In this document: in pieces, positions 1 through 8,765 of the stretch
How positions within the stretch are numbered: position 1 is the first letter of the stretch
Layout: each line of letters opens with the position of its first letter
DNA from: Candidatus Aenigmatarchaeota archaeon
GTDB lineage: Archaea; Aenigmatarchaeota; Aenigmatarchaeia; CG10238-14
Length of the DNA: 32,986 bases
Assembly: GCA_018304545.1 (NCBI GenBank)
Contig: JAGVVZ010000003.1
Span: 1-32,986 of the forward strand
Reading direction: 5' to 3'
Translations under genes and position numbers: made by a program
Notes under the pieces: model-generated
What the model was told of the DNA's origin: nothing
The model's database searches: none
Seen by the model: only the letters and a program-made list of their open reading frames with translations

Positions 1-1370
1 CGTCTTATTCTCTGTGATTGTGTAGTTTCCTAAAGAAGTGTCATCAATGTAAATTTCAAGTGTTCTATCTTTGTCGAAACTCCAGAAGGTGAGATTTAAG
101 CTCATAGATCCTGAATTATTGGATACAAAAATTATCGTAGCATTACTACCTAACCATCTATAAGTTTTGTTGTTCATTTCTAAATTTTCAGAATACCAGT
201 TGTCCAAATATAAAAATGACCTATCTGTGTTTACTGTTCTTATATTTTCAAGTATAAAGCTTAAACATTCGGAATCAGAAGAACTTTCTATTATATATGA
301 TTTGTTACAAGTATCAACACTGAATTTTTGGCTTATTCTACCTATTTGTATGATCCTCAAATCACTCAGAGCTACGCTAACGCACCTTTTATCCTTCTCT
401 CCCAGAATATCACAACCTTCTGGGGCATGAAATGTGTCATCAATGTAAATTTCAAGTGTTCTATCTTTGTCGAAACTCCAGAAGGTGAGATTTAATTTTA
501 GTAATCCGGGTTGGTTATATATTAAATGTAAGGTGGCATTATTTTCTAACCACTTAAATGTCTGTTTATTTGTTTCTCTGTCTTCCAGATACCAATTATC
601 ATAATACAGAAACTTAGATGTTTCATTATTATTAAATTTTATTTTTTCAATTTTTAATTCGCTCAATGCTATGCTAACACATCTCTTATTTTGTTCATTT
701 AAGATATCACAACCTTCTGGGGCATGAAACTTAAACGTATGCCATTTTTTGTTAGTATAAATTGGTGGGGTTATTATTTTTGTTTTATTCTCTGTGATTG
801 TGTAGTTTCCTAAAGAAGTGTCATCAATGTAAATTTCAAGTGTTCTATCTTTGTCGAAACTCCAGAAGGTGAGATTTAATCTTATGAACTCCGATTCATT
901 GAATATTAAATATGCGATAGCGTCATTACTTAACCACCTATAAGTTTTATTGCTAGTTTCCACGTATTCCGGATACCAATTATCAGAATATAGGAATTTG
1001 TTATATATGTTAGATGTTTCTATATTTCTGAGGCCAAAACTCAAACATCTGGAATCGGAAGAGTTCTCTGTTATGTATGGTTTATCACATCCGTTCTTGG
1101 AAATTAATTTCAGCGGATTCTCTCCCCTTTTCACGTCCACAAGTTTCAATATAGAAAAATTATCACTATAATTTCCGACTAATTTATCGTTGAAGTATAT
1201 GTCCAGTGACCTATCTAAGTAGTTACTTAGAGATAAATTTAAAATAGATTTTGTGTTTTCAGAAGAATACAAATATATCGAAGCATTTTTCGACATATAA
1301 CGAAATGTGTTATTTTCATTTACAGGGTACCAATTTTTGTCATAGACAAGATTCTTGAATTGGAGTCTAT
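1..1370 (-). repeat. Tandem coding repeats with near-identical DNA cores
   Basis: The C-terminal part of the GT-C gene encodes about four repeats of roughly 100-130 residues (the last cut by the edge), each with DNWY, a K-x-(Y/F)-(R/K)-WL segment and, in three of them, LNLTFWSFDKDRTLEIYID. The 62-nt blocks 38-99, 434-495 and 818-879 are identical. Identity between the outer two extends to 95 nt (5-99 and 785-879). A second 26-nt identity is 407-432 and 704-729. Flanking repeat sequence is diverged. The copy around 330-600 lacks the roughly 30-residue stretch from SLGNYTITEN to WHTFK, with the two ends joined in frame near 433. Confidence 0.85.
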
Positions 1371-2985
1371 ATGTAAGTAATAAAATTGTCAAAATCAATA
1401 AAATTGAACCTATATTCATTTTATTGAACACCACTGAATTGAAAAGCTCTTTTTTCCATATCAAAAAAATTGTAAACAATAAAATAATAATTGTCAAAAA
1501 TTGTGTTTTTAGAACCAATATACCAAAAGGTTTTAAGGTTACTATTTTTATTTCTTCTATTGGTATAGGATTTGCTTCCCTTATATCGGGTATTTTATTT
1601 ATTAAAAAATATTCTAAAATCCTGCTTCTTGCTCCGTGTTCCAAAAATTTAGGCAAATAGTAACCATATAATGGGTTGCTAAAAGATTTGAAAGAATATA
1701 TTTCTTGTAATTTGGACTCAACTTCGATTATTTTTTCTACGTGCCATTCAATAATATCACTTAATCCTAAGAAATTATGAAAAATTGAAATAAAGGCCAA
1801 AGCATAAAGTACAAACATCAGTATTCGATTTTTTTCAAAGATAGAAACAAAAAATATCAGAGGAATAAACAGAAGAGACATTAACGGAACAAAATGTCTA
1901 ACTCCGAACGATGAACCACCCCACCATACATAACGTGTCGAAAATATAATTATGAAAGAAATTAATGAAAACAAAACCCAAACGAATTCGGACCTATGTT
2001 TTTTCCACATGTAAATCAGACCAAAGAGGGAAATAAGCAAAACAGGATGATAAAAAAATAAACCTCTATATGTATCAAAAGTTAGTCTGTACATTATAAA
2101 AATATTCGGCAAACTTGGTTTGAATCCCAATATAAGATTATCTTTTTCATACTCTTCCCATATAGTTGTATCTATATATAAATCAGAAAACGTAACGGGA
2201 TTGCCAAATACAAGAATATTATATATAAACATAGGAGAAATACCTATTAAACAACCTAAAACACATTTCCAAAAAAAATGTTTTTTGTGTAAAAATAATA
2301 AAAAAATCGGTATTAAAATAATTGATGTTGAAAGGCCTGAAATTATTCCTAAACCTATTATTACACCTAAAAGCAGTGAATAATCCTTTTTTTCTTTTTG
2401 TATATTAAATAAAACATATATCGCAAGAGTTACAAAAAATGTTTCCGTAGCATGACTTTCAAAAACCAATGCGTACGGAAAGACCAGAGTACCAAAACCG
2501 TAGATTAAGGCGAGAATTATTCTCAATTTATTATTTTCAAGAAAACGCGCAGAAATTTTATAAATTAAAACGACAGTTAAAGAAGAAAACAATGAAGATG
2601 TGAAAATTGTGACAAAAATCATCGAGACAAGGATTCGTGGATTGAGGTTTATTAGATCCGCTATAATTTCGTTGTGTGACGTTACATATCTATACTCTGG
2701 TATTTCATCTGACAGTCCAAAAAAAAACAAGTACAGATATTTGTTCACGGCATAAGTGGGTATTGCAAAAAATGATAAGCCAATGGTCTTATCCGAATAA
2801 TAATGGTTGTTGTAGTAGGCTCTGTCTATAGTCTGATTATAATAGTTGTCTATCTCAAACCTAAATTCATCAACAATGACTCTGGTCAGAAAAAAATTAG
2901 TATTTTCATTTGATCCTATCCAATGAATAAAAAAAGCATAAGTTATGAAAAAGGTTAAAAAAAGTTTAATTTCATTTCTTGTCAT
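1..2985 (-). CDS. Large GT-C family membrane glycosyltransferase with C-terminal repeats (partial, 3' end off window)
   Basis: An open frame runs unbroken from ATG at 2985 to base 1 (995 codons, no stop), so the C terminus lies outside the window. The first 520 residues or so are many hydrophobic helices. The first outer loop, near residues 40-75, holds FEIDNYY and the signature YYNNHYYSDKTIG, shared with the GT-C protein at 5724-7430; such loops carry the acidic catalytic residue in GT-C enzymes that use polyprenyl-phosphate sugars. From about residue 538 the protein is extracytoplasmic and consists of tandem repeats rich in N-x-S/T sequons. The likely role is sugar transfer to a surface glycan, lipid or protein; donor and acceptor are unknown. 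It lies 44 nt downstream of the radical SAM gene on the same strand. Confidence 0.85.
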   Translation of the reverse strand, partial: MTRNEIKLFLTFFITYAFFIHWIGSNENTNFFLTRVIVDEFRFEIDNYYNQTIDRAYYNNHYYSDKTIGLSFFAIPTYAVNKYLYLFFFGLSDEIPEYRYVTSHNEIIADLINLNPRILVSMIFVTIFTSSLFSSLTVVLIYKISARFLENNKLRIILALIYGFGTLVFPYALVFESHATETFFVTLAIYVLFNIQKEKKDYSLLLGVIIGLGIISGLSTSIILIPIFLLFLHKKHFFWKCVLGCLIGISPMFIYNILVFGNPVTFSDLYIDTTIWEEYEKDNLILGFKPSLPNIFIMYRLTFDTYRGLFFYHPVLLISLFGLIYMWKKHRSEFVWVLFSLISFIIIFSTRYVWWGGSSFGVRHFVPLMSLLFIPLIFFVSIFEKNRILMFVLYALAFISIFHNFLGLSDIIEWHVEKIIEVESKLQEIYSFKSFSNPLYGYYLPKFLEHGARSRILEYFLINKIPDIREANPIPIEEIKIVTLKPFGILVLKTQFLTIIILLFTIFLIWKKELFNSVVFNKMNIGSILLILTILLLTYRLQFKNLVYDKNWYPVNENNTFRYMSKNASIYLYSSENTKSILNLSLSNYLDRSLDIYFNDKLVGNYSDNFSILKLVDVKRGENPLKLISKNGCDKPYITENSSDSRCLSFGLRNIETSNIYNKFLYSDNWYPEYVETSNKTYRWLSNDAIAYLIFNESEFIRLNLTFWSFDKDRTLEIYIDDTSLGNYTITENKTKIITPPIYTNKKWHTFKFHAPEGCDILNEQNKRCVSIALSELKIEKIKFNNNETSKFLYYDNWYLEDRETNKQTFKWLENNATLHLIYNQPGLLKLNLTFWSFDKDRTLEIYIDDTFHAPEGCDILGEKDKRCVSVALSDLRIIQIGRISQKFSVDTCNKSYIIESSSDSECLSFILENIRTVNTDRSFLYLDNWYSENLEMNNKTYRWLGSNATIIFVSNNSGSMSLNLTFWSFDKDRTLEIYIDDTSLGNYTITENKT

Positions 2986-3029
2986 AATCCATAATTAATT
3001 GTGCTAAAAATAAATAATTCGCCTAAAAG

Positions 3030-4457
3030 TCATACAAAAAATAATCTAACAGCTTTATTTAATAGTTTTATATCAGAACCTGCATTCAGTATATGAAAAG
3101 GCATCCTAAAAATGTATTTTAAAACAAATCTCGGACTCAAATAGAATTTTTTATAAAGATATTTTTGATATTTTTTTAGTTCTAAAGGGGAAAAGTCACT
3201 AAGAAAACCCACGGGTTTGTTATGTATATCATACGTTTCATGATTATTATCAATTTTATTCATATAAATGTCAAAAGAGGACGATCCGGGCATGGGTGTA
3301 AAGAAATGAACCTGTATCATGTCTAAAGGTAGTCTTTCTATAAACTTCGATGTTTTTAATATGTCGGTTTTTGTTTCAGTGGGGTTTCCTATTATGAAAT
3401 ACCCAACCGTATCTATACCGGCACTGTTTGCATTTCTGACAGATTGTTCTATTTGTTCTATTGTTGTTCCTTTATTAAGCATTTTTAATATTTTTTGACT
3501 ACCGGATTCTATCCCAAAACACATGGTAGAACATCCTGCCATTTTCATTTTTTTTAATAATCTTACGTCCCAAAAACCGACTCTGCTTTGGAATGCCCAA
3601 TTTATTCTCAATTTTCTTCTAATAATTTCGTCGCACATATCTTCAAGGTTTTTTCTGTCTGCTCCAAACAAATCATCAATAAAATAGATTGCATTAACTC
3701 CCTTAGAAATTAAATATGCCATTTCGTTCACTATATTTTTAGGGCTTCTCTTACGATATTTAAGTCCGAAGGAGTCCCTTTCTATCACAGAACAAAAAGA
3801 GCAATGAAACGAACATCCTCTACTAGCCAGCATAAAGCCTATTATCATTTTTTTCCTGATATTCATCGGATAATAAAAAGCATATCCTCTATTTATGAAA
3901 AACTCGTGTTTAGGTATTGGCAATTCATCTAAGTTCTCTATTAAAGGTCTCGGATTCACAACAACATTATTTTTAAAAAATACTATACCATTTACTTTTG
4001 TTATATCGCCATTCCTTTCAATAGACGATATCAGATCATCTAAAGTATATTCGGGTTCACCTATTATACAAATATCAATTGGGCTCCTCTCAAACAAAAA
4101 ATCAGTGTATTTATGCGTTACAAAGGGACCGATTAATATTATTGGTATCTTGTGTTTCTTTATTTCCTGTGCCAACTCCAAAACGGTTTTAGTCGTATTT
4201 AAAGCAGGTTTTAATATGACAACATCAATTTTTTTCTCCTTTATGAGTGTCGTTATATAATTTATTGATACTTTTTTTACTTCTGTGTCTACAAGCCAAG
4301 TTTCGTGGCCCTTTTTATCTAATATGGATGCACAATATCCTATATCTAAAGGATTAAGCTTATGATAAGGATGTTTAGATTCAGAAAGCCAATACGATGA
4401 TATATTCAAAAATAGTAGTCTTATAAAACCACCTCTTATAACAATGTTATAATTCAT
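3030..4457 (-). CDS. Radical SAM protein with N-terminal B12-binding-like domain
   Basis: 475 aa. The N-terminal 160 residues or so have the Rossmann-like fold typical of cobalamin-binding radical SAM proteins (COG1032), but the B12 histidine motif DxHxxG is not evident, so cobalamin binding is uncertain. The radical SAM cluster is CSFHCSFC (CX3CX2C) near residue 218, followed by IYFIDDLFG and CFGIESGSQ, which match the family's later strands. This family performs methylations, ring rearrangements or C-C bond chemistry on diverse substrates; this substrate is unknown. The neighbours (DegT aminotransferase 17 nt upstream, GT-C genes on both sides) point to sugar or lipid modification. A paralogue lies at 31784-32986. 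Confidence 0.85.
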   Translation of the reverse strand: MNYNIVIRGGFIRLLFLNISSYWLSESKHPYHKLNPLDIGYCASILDKKGHETWLVDTEVKKVSINYITTLIKEKKIDVVILKPALNTTKTVLELAQEIKKHKIPIILIGPFVTHKYTDFLFERSPIDICIIGEPEYTLDDLISSIERNGDITKVNGIVFFKNNVVVNPRPLIENLDELPIPKHEFFINRGYAFYYPMNIRKKMIIGFMLASRGCSFHCSFCSVIERDSFGLKYRKRSPKNIVNEMAYLISKGVNAIYFIDDLFGADRKNLEDMCDEIIRRKLRINWAFQSRVGFWDVRLLKKMKMAGCSTMCFGIESGSQKILKMLNKGTTIEQIEQSVRNANSAGIDTVGYFIIGNPTETKTDILKTSKFIERLPLDMIQVHFFTPMPGSSSFDIYMNKIDNNHETYDIHNKPVGFLSDFSPLELKKYQKYLYKKFYLSPRFVLKYIFRMPFHILNAGSDIKLLNKAVRLFFV

Positions 4458-4474
4458 AGATATTTTAAGCTAAA

Positions 4475-5686
4475 TCAACTCTTTAAAACATCTACTATTT
4501 TTAATATTTCAGATTTGTTTAATTCTGGGTATAAAGGCAAGTAAATGACTTTTTTTGCAACCTCTTCTGAAACAGGGCAATCATTCTTGAAATTATTAGA
4601 AATTTCTAAACTTGAACAGTTCTTCATCCATGTTCTTTGTGTATCTACACCATTTTTAATCATTTTCTTTATAACATCTTTTCTATAATCAACCAATATA
4701 GCATAGTTAAGATAGGCGCTTTTAGTTCTAGGTAATGTGTCTTGTATATTTATGATGGATTTCAAGTGTTTTGTATATAATTCAGCATTCTTAATTCTCT
4801 CATTATTTCTGTCGTCTAATCTAGAAATTTCCTTGACTCCTATTATAGCCTGAAAATCTGAAAATTTCCTAACGCAATTTGAAGGAAGATTTTTCATTAA
4901 TCTTGTATTTTCTTCAAATATTTTTGTTATAGTTTCGCTTCCAAAAAACAAAATAAATGGATATAAAGTAAAAGAAAAAACATCGGGATAAGTAAAAAAC
5001 TTTATGATATAGGCTCTAAATATTTTCTTGAGTAATTCAAAATTACTTGGTTTTTTAAATTTCTTTATTTTTTTTCTTATTTGCTCGGCTACATAATCAT
5101 TATTTGTAGTTATAGCACCGCCACCCAAGGTAGATATGTGTTTGCCAAAGCCGAAGCTAAAAAACCCAAAATCGCCTACAGAACCTACTTTTTTTCCATT
5201 ATATTCTGAACCACACGCATGAGCACAATCTTCAATAACATATAAGTTATGTTTTTTGGCTATTTTCATTATTCTGTTCATTTCGCAAGGTTGTCCATAA
5301 ATATGTGTTGGTAGAATACACCTTGTTTTTATCGTTACTTTATTTCCAATCAAATTTTCGTTTATGTTAAGAGTTTTATGACTTATATCAGTAAAAACTG
5401 GCGTCAAATTGGATGACATAATTACGTTAGGAACCGATACTGAAGTATATGCCGGTAGAATAATTTCATCATTTTTATCAAGATTTAGAGAGTTCAATAT
5501 CAAATACAGAGATAATTTTCCAGATGACGTGGCTATAACGTTTTTAACTTTAATATACTCTGCAAATTTTTCTTCAAACTCATTAACGGCTTCGTCGTTA
5601 TGTACACTAAAAAAAAGATGTTTAATAATTTCCAAAAAGTTGGAGGGAGTTGAGATTCTAGTTCTGGGTATTTTTCTAAGCATCAA
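4475..5686 (-). CDS. DegT/DnrJ/EryC1-type aminotransferase
   Basis: 403 aa, usual length for the family, which makes amino sugars by PLP-dependent transamination of nucleotide-linked keto sugars. Visible motifs are AYTSVSVPNVI in the N-terminal third, EDCAHACGSEYNGKKVGS carrying the conserved Asp, and the PLP-lysine region FSFGFGKHISTLGGGAITT near residues 175-195. The start is ATG at 5686; a second ATG follows at 5683. It lies between a GT-C gene (37 nt upstream) and the radical SAM gene (17 nt downstream) on one strand and is probably co-transcribed. Synthesis of an amino sugar used by the neighbouring glycosyltransferases is the most likely role; the exact sugar cannot be told. Confidence 0.88.
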   Translation of the reverse strand: MMLRKIPRTRISTPSNFLEIIKHLFFSVHNDEAVNEFEEKFAEYIKVKNVIATSSGKLSLYLILNSLNLDKNDEIILPAYTSVSVPNVIMSSNLTPVFTDISHKTLNINENLIGNKVTIKTRCILPTHIYGQPCEMNRIMKIAKKHNLYVIEDCAHACGSEYNGKKVGSVGDFGFFSFGFGKHISTLGGGAITTNNDYVAEQIRKKIKKFKKPSNFELLKKIFRAYIIKFFTYPDVFSFTLYPFILFFGSETITKIFEENTRLMKNLPSNCVRKFSDFQAIIGVKEISRLDDRNNERIKNAELYTKHLKSIINIQDTLPRTKSAYLNYAILVDYRKDVIKKMIKNGVDTQRTWMKNCSSLEISNNFKNDCPVSEEVAKKVIYLPLYPELNKSEILKIVDVLKS

Positions 5687-5723
5687 AACAAGTATCTTAA
5701 CAGAAAGCTTTATTTTTTTCGTT

Positions 5724-7430
5724 TTAGGGTATGGGTTTTATTGAAACGAAAAACAAAACAAAAATCATTATAAAGATAATGATACCAATTATTTTTAAGT
5801 CAAATTTTAAAAAGTTCATCCATATGAGAAAAATTAATAACAAAATAATATAAAGAGTGATAAATTCAGACTTTACGACCAACATATTACTGCCGAATTT
5901 TAAAAATGTTTCATAATACTTCATATTTCCAACATTATTTCTTGCATTATATTGAATATCTGGAACTTTAACAACAAAGACTCCGTGTGTTATACTACTT
6001 ATCGGTCCGTGATCTAAAAACGCTGGCAAATAATGCTGATACAACGGATTTAAAACTATCAATCTATTAGTGAAAAATTCAATATCATACCAGTATATAA
6101 GATACAAAAAATCATTTCCTATTTTTTTGATAATAGGCTCTTCCCATGAAGTGCTCTGTCCTAAAATATTATGAAAAATTGAAATAGAAACAAAAATTAT
6201 AAACAAAATGTATAACAATTTATTTTCTTTTGTTTTTTCAATAAAGAAGATAATGGGTATGGATAGAAACGGCATCAATGGAGTTAAATGTCTTAGTCCA
6301 AAAGTTGCTCCACTCCACCAGTCTAGTAAAAAAGTATTAAATAAAATAAACTCAAGAAATAATAAAATTAGTAGTGGTGTAATGTTTTTATTTTTTTTGT
6401 AAAATAAGTACAAATCTATGAAAGAAAATAAAAGAAGGGGATGGTAAAATAAAAGGCCTCTATAAGGTGAAAACAACAATACTGGTATAAACATCAGTAA
6501 TGTGGAACTAAAATTGAAATGTGTGCCTATTGATTTCTCACAGTATTCAAACTGTTTTTGAACACAAGGAAATATAACAGAGTCAACGTGAAACATAGTG
6601 ATTATAAACGGGTTGTTAAATATAGCGAAATTATAAACCAGTAATGGAATAAGACCTAAAAAACAACCAAATAATAAAATAAACGCCTGTTTAAATTTCT
6701 TATTTAGTAAAACAAAAAAAACTAGCGCTGAAAACACAAATATCATTGTGTAGTCTATAACAATAGAAAATCCAGATAATACACCAGCTAAAAAATAATT
6801 TCTATTATTCAAATCTCTCTTTCCAGTTTCAGTTTTCAAAATAATATAAAAAGATAGAAATCCAAAAAGAGTGGCTAATATATTCCCATTTAAAACGGTG
6901 CTATAAGGAAAAATTAAAGTTCCTAAACCAAATATTATGCTTACTAAAATTTGTAATTTTATATTTCCAGTAAAAATTTTAACAGTTTTATAAATTAAAA
7001 TAATTAACAAAGCTCCTGATAAAGAGGATAGTATAATTGTCACTAATATCCTGGAAACGAGAGTTTTAGGAGATGGGTTTATTAGCTCATAAATCATTAC
7101 GCCATACTGCGGATCCTCTACATATTCTTGCTCCTTTTCATGGTTGGATTTTAATAAATTATCGTGGATAAAATCCCAAATGAAATAAAATGGAACACCT
7201 AAAATAGATTGTCCTGGTGCTTTATCTGAATAGTAATGGTTGTTATAAAAAGATCTATCACCAGTTATATTTGCATATTCATCAATCTGTATTTCTGTGT
7301 CTTCTACTATTGATCTAATAAGAGCAAATCTGGAATCTTCATTCCAACCGTTCCATTGAATTAACAGAGAATATGTAATAATGAATGTTAGAAATAAAGA
7401 CAATTCTATTCTGTTGAAAATTTTCTTCAT
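5724..7430 (-). CDS. GT-C family membrane glycosyltransferase
   Basis: 568 aa with about 11-12 hydrophobic helices. The first extracytoplasmic loop contains IQIDEYANITGD followed by YNNHYYSDKAPG, the family signature also seen in the protein at 1-2985; the two align through the N-terminal 500 residues and are paralogues. This one lacks the long repeat-bearing C-terminal extension and ends after the last helix pair. Enzymes of this architecture use polyprenyl-phosphate-activated sugars on the outer face of the membrane. The aminotransferase and radical SAM genes lie downstream on the same strand. Substrate unknown. Confidence 0.85.
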   Translation of the reverse strand: MKKIFNRIELSLFLTFIITYSLLIQWNGWNEDSRFALIRSIVEDTEIQIDEYANITGDRSFYNNHYYSDKAPGQSILGVPFYFIWDFIHDNLLKSNHEKEQEYVEDPQYGVMIYELINPSPKTLVSRILVTIILSSLSGALLIILIYKTVKIFTGNIKLQILVSIIFGLGTLIFPYSTVLNGNILATLFGFLSFYIILKTETGKRDLNNRNYFLAGVLSGFSIVIDYTMIFVFSALVFFVLLNKKFKQAFILLFGCFLGLIPLLVYNFAIFNNPFIITMFHVDSVIFPCVQKQFEYCEKSIGTHFNFSSTLLMFIPVLLFSPYRGLLFYHPLLLFSFIDLYLFYKKNKNITPLLILLFLEFILFNTFLLDWWSGATFGLRHLTPLMPFLSIPIIFFIEKTKENKLLYILFIIFVSISIFHNILGQSTSWEEPIIKKIGNDFLYLIYWYDIEFFTNRLIVLNPLYQHYLPAFLDHGPISSITHGVFVVKVPDIQYNARNNVGNMKYYETFLKFGSNMLVVKSEFITLYIILLLIFLIWMNFLKFDLKIIGIIIFIMIFVLFFVSIKPIP

Positions 7431-7496
7431 GATAATTAATTAGATTTAGAAATAAAATTCATTTAGTCGAAGTTTAAGTAATAGCAATTCTTAATA

Positions 7497-7679
7497 CTAT
7501 AAATTGAAAACAAGTGTTATAACAGATATATAGAAAAGTATGCCGCCAATTACAAGAAGAATTGTCCCTAATTGATGATGAAATTTACCCACAATAAAAA
7601 TTCCTAGAGAAATCAATAAAACACTGACGACTGTAACCCAAACAATCCAACTCGGTATATCAGATTCATTTTTCTTCAT
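7497..7679 (-). CDS. Small two-helix membrane protein (60 aa)
   Basis: 60 aa with two hydrophobic segments (about residues 11-29 and 38-58) separated by a short GKFHHQ loop. I do not recognise the family. It lies between the GT-C gene and the divergently transcribed SGNH hydrolase; the start ATG at 7679 is preceded on its strand by an AT-rich TATA-like stretch. The coding case rests on a clean two-helix hydrophobicity pattern and absence of overlap with other genes. It could be an accessory subunit of the neighbouring glycosyltransferase, but nothing in the sequence proves that. Confidence 0.55.
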   Translation of the reverse strand: MKKNESDIPSWIVWVTVVSVLLISLGIFIVGKFHHQLGTILLVIGGILFYISVITLVFNL

Positions 7680-7871
7680 TAAATATTAAATATTGGAATA
7701 TATTTTAATATACTTAGTGATATTATTCTAAGAAAAAAATATTATTTACTCTTAACGCCATTAATCATATTATTTCTAATTATACTATTTTCATCTATAA
7801 AATTTTATTATGACTATTATTTACAATACCATAATAACAAGAACGAATTACCAGAATTTAGAATTGAATTT

Positions 7872-8756
7872 ATGGAATATAGTGAGAATCTACTAGGCAA
7901 CGTATTAAAACCAAGCTTTGAACAAAAATTTGATGGTTTCGGTGTCAAATTACCGGTCACGACAATTAAAATTAATTCAGATGGTTTTAGAGACAAAGAA
8001 TATTCTATCGAAAAACCAAACGATACTTTCAGGATTGTTGTGTTAGGTGACTCTATTACATTCGGGTGGGGAGTTAACAATGATGAAATATACACAGAAA
8101 TATTGGAGGAAAAACTAAACTCTCTTAATAATGGAATAAATTATGAAGTTCTAAACTTTGGCGTCCCTGGATACAATACTGAAAATGAAGTTGAAATGTT
8201 CAAAGTAAAGGGAACTAAATATAACCCAGATATGATAATTATCGGCTTTAACCAAGGTGATGAAATGAATTTAATTAAAATTCGTGAAGAAATAGAAAAA
8301 AACAAAGCAAAAAATCCATATTTGAATAATAAGTCAGATGAAGATATATTTAGAAATAAATTATTGCAAAAGCAACTCATAGAAGTCCACGAAAAAGCTT
8401 ATAAAAAAATAATAGAAAGTGCGGTCAATCAGTCAACGAGTAGCAAATTAAAGACTATCAACGAGTATCTATATGAATTAAAAAAAATAAAAATAGACAC
8501 AAAAGTGATAATAGTTACTTTTGACGCAGGAGAGGATATTGAAATCATTAAAAATGCAGCAAACGAAAATAATTTTTATTTTATTGATATGTCTGAATTC
8601 TTAAGCAATTATAAATTGGGAGAATTAACATTGCACAAAATTGATGGCCATCCAAGTCCATTTCAACATAAGTTAGTTGGTAATAATTTATTTAATTATT
8701 TAACCAAAAACAATTTGATCCCAACAAATATTATAACCCCATCAGAAAATCACTAA
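7872..8756 (+). CDS. SGNH/GDSL-type hydrolase or acyltransferase
   Basis: 294 aa from the first ATG. Block I is VVLGDSITFGWGV with the nucleophile Ser; block II is NFGVPGYNTENE; the usual GxND of block III is replaced by GFNQGDE; the C-terminal Asp/His pair is in DGHPSPFQH. The family removes or transfers acyl groups, often acetyl on glycans. The frame is open upstream to a stop at 7680-7682 and would add a transmembrane segment (LLLTPLIILFLIILFSS), a typical signal anchor, but that extension contains no ATG, GTG or TTG. The true start is therefore uncertain. It is the only plus-strand gene among the left-hand glycosyltransferase genes. Confidence 0.75.
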   Translation: MEYSENLLGNVLKPSFEQKFDGFGVKLPVTTIKINSDGFRDKEYSIEKPNDTFRIVVLGDSITFGWGVNNDEIYTEILEEKLNSLNNGINYEVLNFGVPGYNTENEVEMFKVKGTKYNPDMIIIGFNQGDEMNLIKIREEIEKNKAKNPYLNNKSDEDIFRNKLLQKQLIEVHEKAYKKIIESAVNQSTSSKLKTINEYLYELKKIKIDTKVIIVTFDAGEDIEIIKNAANENNFYFIDMSEFLSNYKLGELTLHKIDGHPSPFQHKLVGNNLFNYLTKNNLIPTNIITPSENH

Positions 8757-8765
8757 AAATAAAAA

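Noticed and set aside
1-900. CRISPR-like array from the regularly repeated blocks
   Set aside because: The repeats are 62-95 nt, irregularly spaced, and lie in one open frame encoding repeated protein domains.
167-1660. Plus-strand ORFs at 167-430, 950-1171 and 1355-1660
   Set aside because: They are shadows of the continuous minus-strand glycosyltransferase frame, which has recognisable family motifs and repeats.
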